From contig NC_081812.1 in NCBI RefSeq assembly GCF_030704535.1, positions 22,915,501 to 22,979,500 on the forward strand: 64,000 bases of DNA, read 5' to 3'. Within the stretch, counting starts at the first letter, position 1, and each line of letters starts with the position of its first letter. The position numbers were made by a program, and so were the translations under genes. Positions 59,738 through 64,000 of this stretch are shown here, in pieces. The notes under the pieces are model-generated. The model worked only from the letters and a program-made list of their open reading frames with translations, was not told the origin of the DNA and did not search any database. The stretch comes from Vitis vinifera. Its lineage: Eukaryota > Streptophyta > Magnoliopsida > Vitales > Vitaceae.

Positions 59738-60271
59738 GAATAGTTGGAATGCCTATTTTTTGGCTTTTGCAGTGTCCTTATATATAGATCATTTGGTACG
59801 TGGGAAATAAGGATTGAGAATTGTCTATCTTATTCAATTTTTTCATCCATTCCATATTTGGATAACTTAATTAATGAGTAGGAATAAAAAATTATTTCAA
59901 TGGTAGTGGACAAGTTGTGTAAGGTTCATTTGTTTTTGAGGGTGAACTAATTTACAAATGATGATCGCTAGTTGTGTTAGATGTTTGAATTATTCCGTCT
60001 TATTTGTGTGGGGTTAAATTTGAATCTTTTTTTCTATTTTTCCTTGCTTGTGTTAAGTTTGATGTAAAGAAAAAAAAAAACATTATAGAACGAGCATTCA
60101 CTGTCCTAGTGAACACAGATTTCTCTAAAAATTTGTGACCAAATTAAGATTTTTATTGATATGTGGGAATGTGATTATAATTTCTATGTTATTATCTAGT
60201 TTTTATATCCTAATTGTTGATGGAGGAATTTGAAGAAATTTGGTCTTAAATGAAGAGTGTATCGAGATTTA

Positions 60272-60493
60272 GGTAGTGTTTTTTTTTTTGGTTGAATAGA
60301 AAAAGCCAAAATATTTGACTTTTTCTATTTAGTTAAAAGTACTTTGTTAATATTAACCAACATAACTAAAGTGAACTTGTTATCAACAAGTTTAGTTTAA
60401 TTATGTTGATTGATGTCAATGAGTTACTTTTAGCTGAATAAAAAAAGTCAAATATTTTGGCTTTTTCTATTCAGCCAAAAAACAAACATCACC
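60272..60493. mobile_element. palindromic MITE with GGTGATGTTTG termini (family 1, copy B)
   Basis: 222 bp, nearly a complete fold-back. The left arm GGTAGTG ... GGTTGAATAGAAAAAGCCAAAATATTTGAC is mirrored by the right arm ... AAGTCAAATATTTTGGC ... TTTCTATTCAGCC ... AAACATCACC. Perfect TTA on both sides (60269-60271 and 60494-60496). It shares termini and the AAAAAGCCAAAATAT motif with the copy at 16695-16973. Confidence 0.85.
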
Positions 60494-60582
60494 TTAATTT
60501 AGATTTAATCTAAAACTCTTATAGTTAATTTGTAATATACTTCACCAAAAGTCACCTTTTTATATCGGGATTAGGTATAATT

Positions 60583-60650
60583 AAATCGTGAGGGTCTCTT
60601 TGGATTCAAAGCGGACAATATCTACACGATTAGAAGTGAGCCATTACACA
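60583..60650 (+). mobile_element. TRIM terminal-repeat fragment
   Basis: GTGAGGGTCTCTTTGG, GCGGACAATATCTACACG and GTGAGCCATTACA match the 3' half of the terminal repeats of the TRIM at 20360-20775. It continues into ACAAATGGT, the start of a primer-binding site, and then diverges. Confidence 0.65.
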
Positions 60651-61440
60651 AATGGTGGTCAAACTTCTCTGTTTCGGCTTCTAACAACTTCCTCACATCA
60701 AAAATTGGATTGCAGCAAAGGCTCCTCCAATATTCAAAATCCTTTTAAACTTCCCTCTATCATTTATGAAGGAATCCTAATTGTCTCTACTCCTTCAGTC
60801 GTCCATTTTTTGAAAGAACAATTCAAACAGCTTCAACAACGTGCTGTAGAGACACTTTTCTAGCTGGCTTCAGATTCAAATGATGATGATTCATCATCTG
60901 CAATCCTCAAAGAGCCTCAAAATGAAGACGTGTTATGGCTTGCCATACACTCCATTGGATTACTAAGACCGAGTCTTCCCTCTTCAAATATATTCAAAAG
61001 CGTCAACTTGGTTTCAAAGCAAAAGGCCTCTTCAACAGCTCATTAGGCCTCCTCTTCCTTCAAATAGGATACTCGGGTTGTAGCTCCAGTTCTCCTTCAA
61101 ATCGGGTTCCTTCTAGAAGACTCTGGACAACTCACAAGGACAACTCAAAAGGACAAATCTACTTTCGATGGATTTCAAAGCTCTTCAAATCTGCAGACTT
61201 TAAGCCTCTTCAAATCCGCTCTCATAATTTTATAAAAGAAGATCATTCCTTCATTGTAAGGTAGAAGCCAGAATAGAGAAAACCTTAGAAAGAAAAGCAA
61301 ATCCTCCCTATCGTAACCAAAGCCTTGTAATGAGTTCAGCTCAGAGAAGCTCTCTTCAAGTTCAAAGTTCTTGGTAACTTCAAAATTTGTAAGTTTCAAT
61401 TTCAATAAAGTTTGTATTTCAAATTCAATTCTATCTTCTT
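60650..61440 (+). other. retroelement or endogenous pararetrovirus-like segment with promoter and poly(A) signal
   Basis: A short frame ends with NPFKLPSIIYEGILIVSTPS and a stop at 60862. Then comes a non-coding region with CTTC/TCAAA-rich text, a TATA box (TATAAAAG, 61231-61238) followed by AAGATCATTCCTTCATTGTA, and AATAAA at 61404-61409, about 140 bp after the expected transcription start. A TATA box, CCTTCATTGTAAGG-like start and close poly(A) signal are typical of caulimovirid leaders and also of some LTRs. No capsid, polymerase or second terminal repeat is visible, so the assignment is tentative. Frames are broken. Confidence 0.35.
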
Positions 61441-61649
61441 TATGTATTTTATTTAAAGATCTTGTTTAAAGAAAATGAACTCTATTGAATCTCTGTCTAA
61501 TTGTTTGGGTTTTAAGCGAGACCGCTTGCAACTCATTCTTGATCTTCAAATTTGTGATCTTTTAGCAATCATTTTGTTTTCATATCGATCATAACAACGT
61601 TTTAGGCTGTGCTATTTGGTCAAAGTAGAGTGATTTAGATTTGGGCTTT

Positions 61650-61920
61650 TCTCTTTTACCCATTTTAACATCACAATTTTGAAAATTAAGTTGATAAACT
61701 TATAAGCTTCATTTTTATTTTATTTTTTATTTTTAAAATAAAAATTGATTATAATTCTATATAAAATATATGAATTTTTGAAGATTTAATTTTAAAACCC
61801 AGGTTCTAAAAAAATATTTTTAAGCAATTAAAGTATCAAATATCTTTTACTATCTCAAAATTTAATAATTTTTTAGAATATAAAATAAATTTATACTCTT
61901 ATTCAAAATTTTAAAATATA
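61650..61920. repeat. dispersed repeat, inverted copy of 51241-51510
   Basis: See 51241-51510; arms about 10 kb apart and in opposite orientation. Confidence 0.75.
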
Positions 61921-62955
61921 GATGAGTTAAAAACATTAATAATAATAAAAAATTCAAAATATAGATGAGCCTAACAAAAATCAATTTCTTTTAAGAAATG
62001 CAATGATGCACTTTATATATTTATATCTTTTAGAATTTTATATTATTATATGAAATAAAAAAAATCATGTTGAAATCATTAAAAAAATTAATTTTAATAT
62101 TTTTATTATATATATGTTAATATTTTAGAATTTTATTAATTTAAATTTTTTTAATAAAATTTAATTCTTAGGTTTTGAAAAATAATTTAAAATTACATAT
62201 TAAAATAAACTTTTCAAATAAAAAATTTACTTTATACGGTGAGGTTATTTATTTATTTTTTATTTTTTGGTTTTTGTTTTCAACTTTTAAAAAGTATTTT
62301 TAAAAAATAAATCACTAGAAAATTAAAAGGCCAAAGGGAAAAAAAATAACAAGTAGTGTATACCCGATACAACATTGTTACTCAATATAAATTTCTTGTT
62401 TTACCATTCAACCTAAGAATATTTTTTGTGTTATAAAAAAATTATATCTTTCAACTTAATTATAAATGTTTGTTAAACTAGACTGAATTTTACATTTTTT
62501 ATGAATCTTTGTGCCATTAATCAACTTTATCTATCCCTAAGCATAATTGTCTTAAAATCTATATATTTAACCCTTTAAAAAAAATTACATAAATATAAAT
62601 TTATTATTAAAAATATAAGATAATAAATATTAATATTATCTAACCACACGATATAAGATGGTTATGTAAACCATTGAATTATAAATTGAATATGAATTTA
62701 TTATAAAAAAATATATGAATTTATTTATTATTAAAGATATATGAATATTAATTTATTACTCATTTTTAAATCAAATAATTATTAATATTATGTGAATTAG
62801 TATAATATAATAATAAATTTAAAATAGGACATATATATTTTTTATCCCATGAGAATTGTTCAAAAATACGTAAAGATAAATTTAGTTATAAACTCCTTTG
62901 TTTAAATTTTTTATTTTATTTTATAAAATATTAAAAAAATTATATTTTATGATCT

Positions 62956-62972
62956 CACGTGCAATGCACGTG
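62956..62972. promoter_or_regulatory. double G-box palindrome (CACGTGCAATGCACGTG)
   Basis: Two CACGTG cores in a 17-bp near-perfect palindrome about 225 bp upstream of the dioxygenase start codon. G-boxes bind bHLH/bZIP factors. The AT-rich context also resembles a transposon edge, so function is uncertain. Confidence 0.4.
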
Positions 62973-63194
62973 TTTTTGGACCAGGAGTCAGAAAACAATA
63001 ACCGACATATATGATCGACTGGTGTTTGGTGGGCGGCTAGGTGGTCAAACGAACCTTGTATCTTCCTTCCTAAGACATCCTAAAACAAGAGGAAGCCAAG
63101 TCAGAGTTGTTGCTGTTGGAATCGAATTCTGCATTAAAACCCCCTTCATCTCTCAAATCAATTCTCCCTGCATAAACTGCTAATTTAAGGCTTC

Positions 63195-63419
63195 ATGGAC
63201 ACCTTCTACATATCGCACGGATCCCCCACCCTCTCCATCGACGAATCGCTGCCGGCCAGGCACTTTCTCAAGTCATGGAAGGAGAAGGTCATGGGGCAGA
63301 GGCCCACTTCCATTCTTGTGATTTCTGCCCACTGGGAGACCCACGAACCCACCGTCAACGTCGTCCCCCAAAACGACACCATCTATGATTTCTACGGCTT
63401 CCCCAAATCCATGTATAAG
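63195..63419 (+). CDS. LigB: LigB-type extradiol ring-cleavage dioxygenase (4,5-DOPA dioxygenase-like), first exon
   Basis: 75 codons from the ATG at 63195 to the donor AAG then GTCTGT at 63420; the rest lies beyond the window. Text [47 protein letters not shown] and [14 protein letters not shown] is the N-terminal third of plant LigB proteins (class III extradiol dioxygenases). His in ISHGSP (residue 8) and SAHW (residue 46) are the expected metal ligands. Plant members belong to the family that includes betalain-pathway DOPA 4,5-dioxygenase; in non-betalain plants such as Arabidopsis LigB has DOPA-dioxygenase activity in vitro, with no settled role. The first intron contains a MITE. Confidence 0.93.
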
Positions 63420-63596
63420 GTCTGTTGTTCCCCCCATTTCCCTTTGTCTCTTTATTTTTCAATGAATCGGTTGGGACAACTTTTTCTATTCCTTTAAGGT
63501 TTGGCGCTTTTCATTCCAATTTCTTTAAATCTTTGTGGAATGTTTTTGTCTTGTCTGGAGTAATTCTCGTGTGCATCTTTATGGAAAATCTTTTTA

Positions 63597-63877
63597 GATT
63601 CTGTTTGGTTATTGGGAAAGCACGAAGGAAAGTGAAAGAAAATGTCGAGAAAAAGTTATTTTCTTATGTTTGGATCGTGGGAAAAGGTAAGGGAAAACAT
63701 ATTAAAAAGAAGAGGAAAGATGTTAGAAGAATTTCCATATCATTTTTATCTCATTAGAAAGTTTAGAAAAAGTGCATTACTTAGATGATTTAATTTAATT
63801 CTTTTTGGCTATTTTTTTTATAAATAATTTTCCCTACATTTTATTTTCCTTAAACTTTTTTGCAGCCAAACATGGTC
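63597..63877. mobile_element. MITE of the GGCCATGTTTGG family in the LigB intron
   Basis: Left end GATTCTGTTTGGTTATTGGG, right end TTTGCAGCCAAACATGGTC; 281 bp. Perfect TTA duplication (63594-63596 and 63878-63880). The interior is A-rich then T-rich, as in the other copies. Confidence 0.8.
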
Positions 63878-64000
63878 TTAATATTAGGATACAAACCAAA
63901 AAATCTTTTAAATGTGTTCTTAGGAATGGGGTATCCAAACATCATTTGGAGCAAATTTAAAGTAATTCTTAAAACTTTGTCTGATCCCTAAACCAATCAA

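Larger units (their letters stand above)
61450..63190. other. AT-rich spacer upstream of the LigB-type dioxygenase gene
   Basis: No gene. The second arm of the dispersed inverted repeat is at 61650-61920. 62000-62940 is extremely AT-rich. A paired G-box palindrome lies at 62956-62972, and 63000-63194 is probably core promoter and leader. Confidence 0.45.

Noticed and set aside
63425-63757. 110-residue plus-strand frame after the LigB exon
   Set aside because: Runs through the intron and the MITE; the exon ends at a good donor at 63419/63420.

Overview
This is nuclear DNA of a eudicot plant. The genes have introns, are separated by AT-rich spacers, and the spacers are full of plant transposons. 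The protein variants, and the style of the LINE and Ty3/gypsy remnants, most resemble grapevine (Vitis). That species call is recognition from memory, not a search.

Layout. (1) 80-3409, minus: first three coding exons of a plant EFR3-like plasma-membrane scaffold gene; the rest lies beyond the left edge. (2) 5727-8039, minus: a two-exon AN1/C2H2 zinc-finger stress-associated protein with an ABRE/G-box about 300 bp upstream. (3) 9709-11945, minus: cytosolic ribosomal protein uS5 (RPS2), with telo-boxes, site II motifs and a TATA box. (4) 15115-15453, plus: a small single-pass membrane protein. (5) 18917-26553, minus: a complete 14-exon CesA3-type cellulose synthase (1087 aa) with a TRIM retroelement in one intron. 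(6) 27.1-35.3 kb: gene-poor DNA with a PIF/Harbinger-like element carrying a thioredoxin-reductase fragment, a broken DUF295 gene, a hAT-like element and several duplications. (7) 35.3-44.5 kb: a solo LTR followed by a higher-order tandem array, about 1.25 kb plus one to three copies of a 190-bp module per unit. (8) 44.75-49.0 kb: an internally deleted minus-strand Ty3/gypsy element that carries an opposite-strand gene. (9) 51.5-55.8 kb, plus: a small mitochondrial complex I subunit gene (B15/NDUFB4-like) with a GC-AG intron; its probable leader intron is packed with LINE 3' ends. (10) 57.4-59.7 kb, plus: CCMA, the mitochondrial ABC ATPase of cytochrome c maturation. (11) 60.3-61.4 kb: a palindromic MITE, a TRIM fragment and a possible endogenous pararetroviral or LTR promoter segment. 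(12) 63195 to the right edge, plus: first exon of a LigB-type extradiol ring-cleavage dioxygenase, with a MITE in its first intron.

The genes are independent single-gene units, not an operon. The only functional clustering is that the complex I subunit and CCMA, both nuclear genes for mitochondrial respiration, are adjacent and face the same way. The features most worth follow-up are the 190-bp/1.25-kb array, the gene-fragment-carrying element, the gypsy element with an opposite-strand gene and its own TATA box, and the GC-AG intron.
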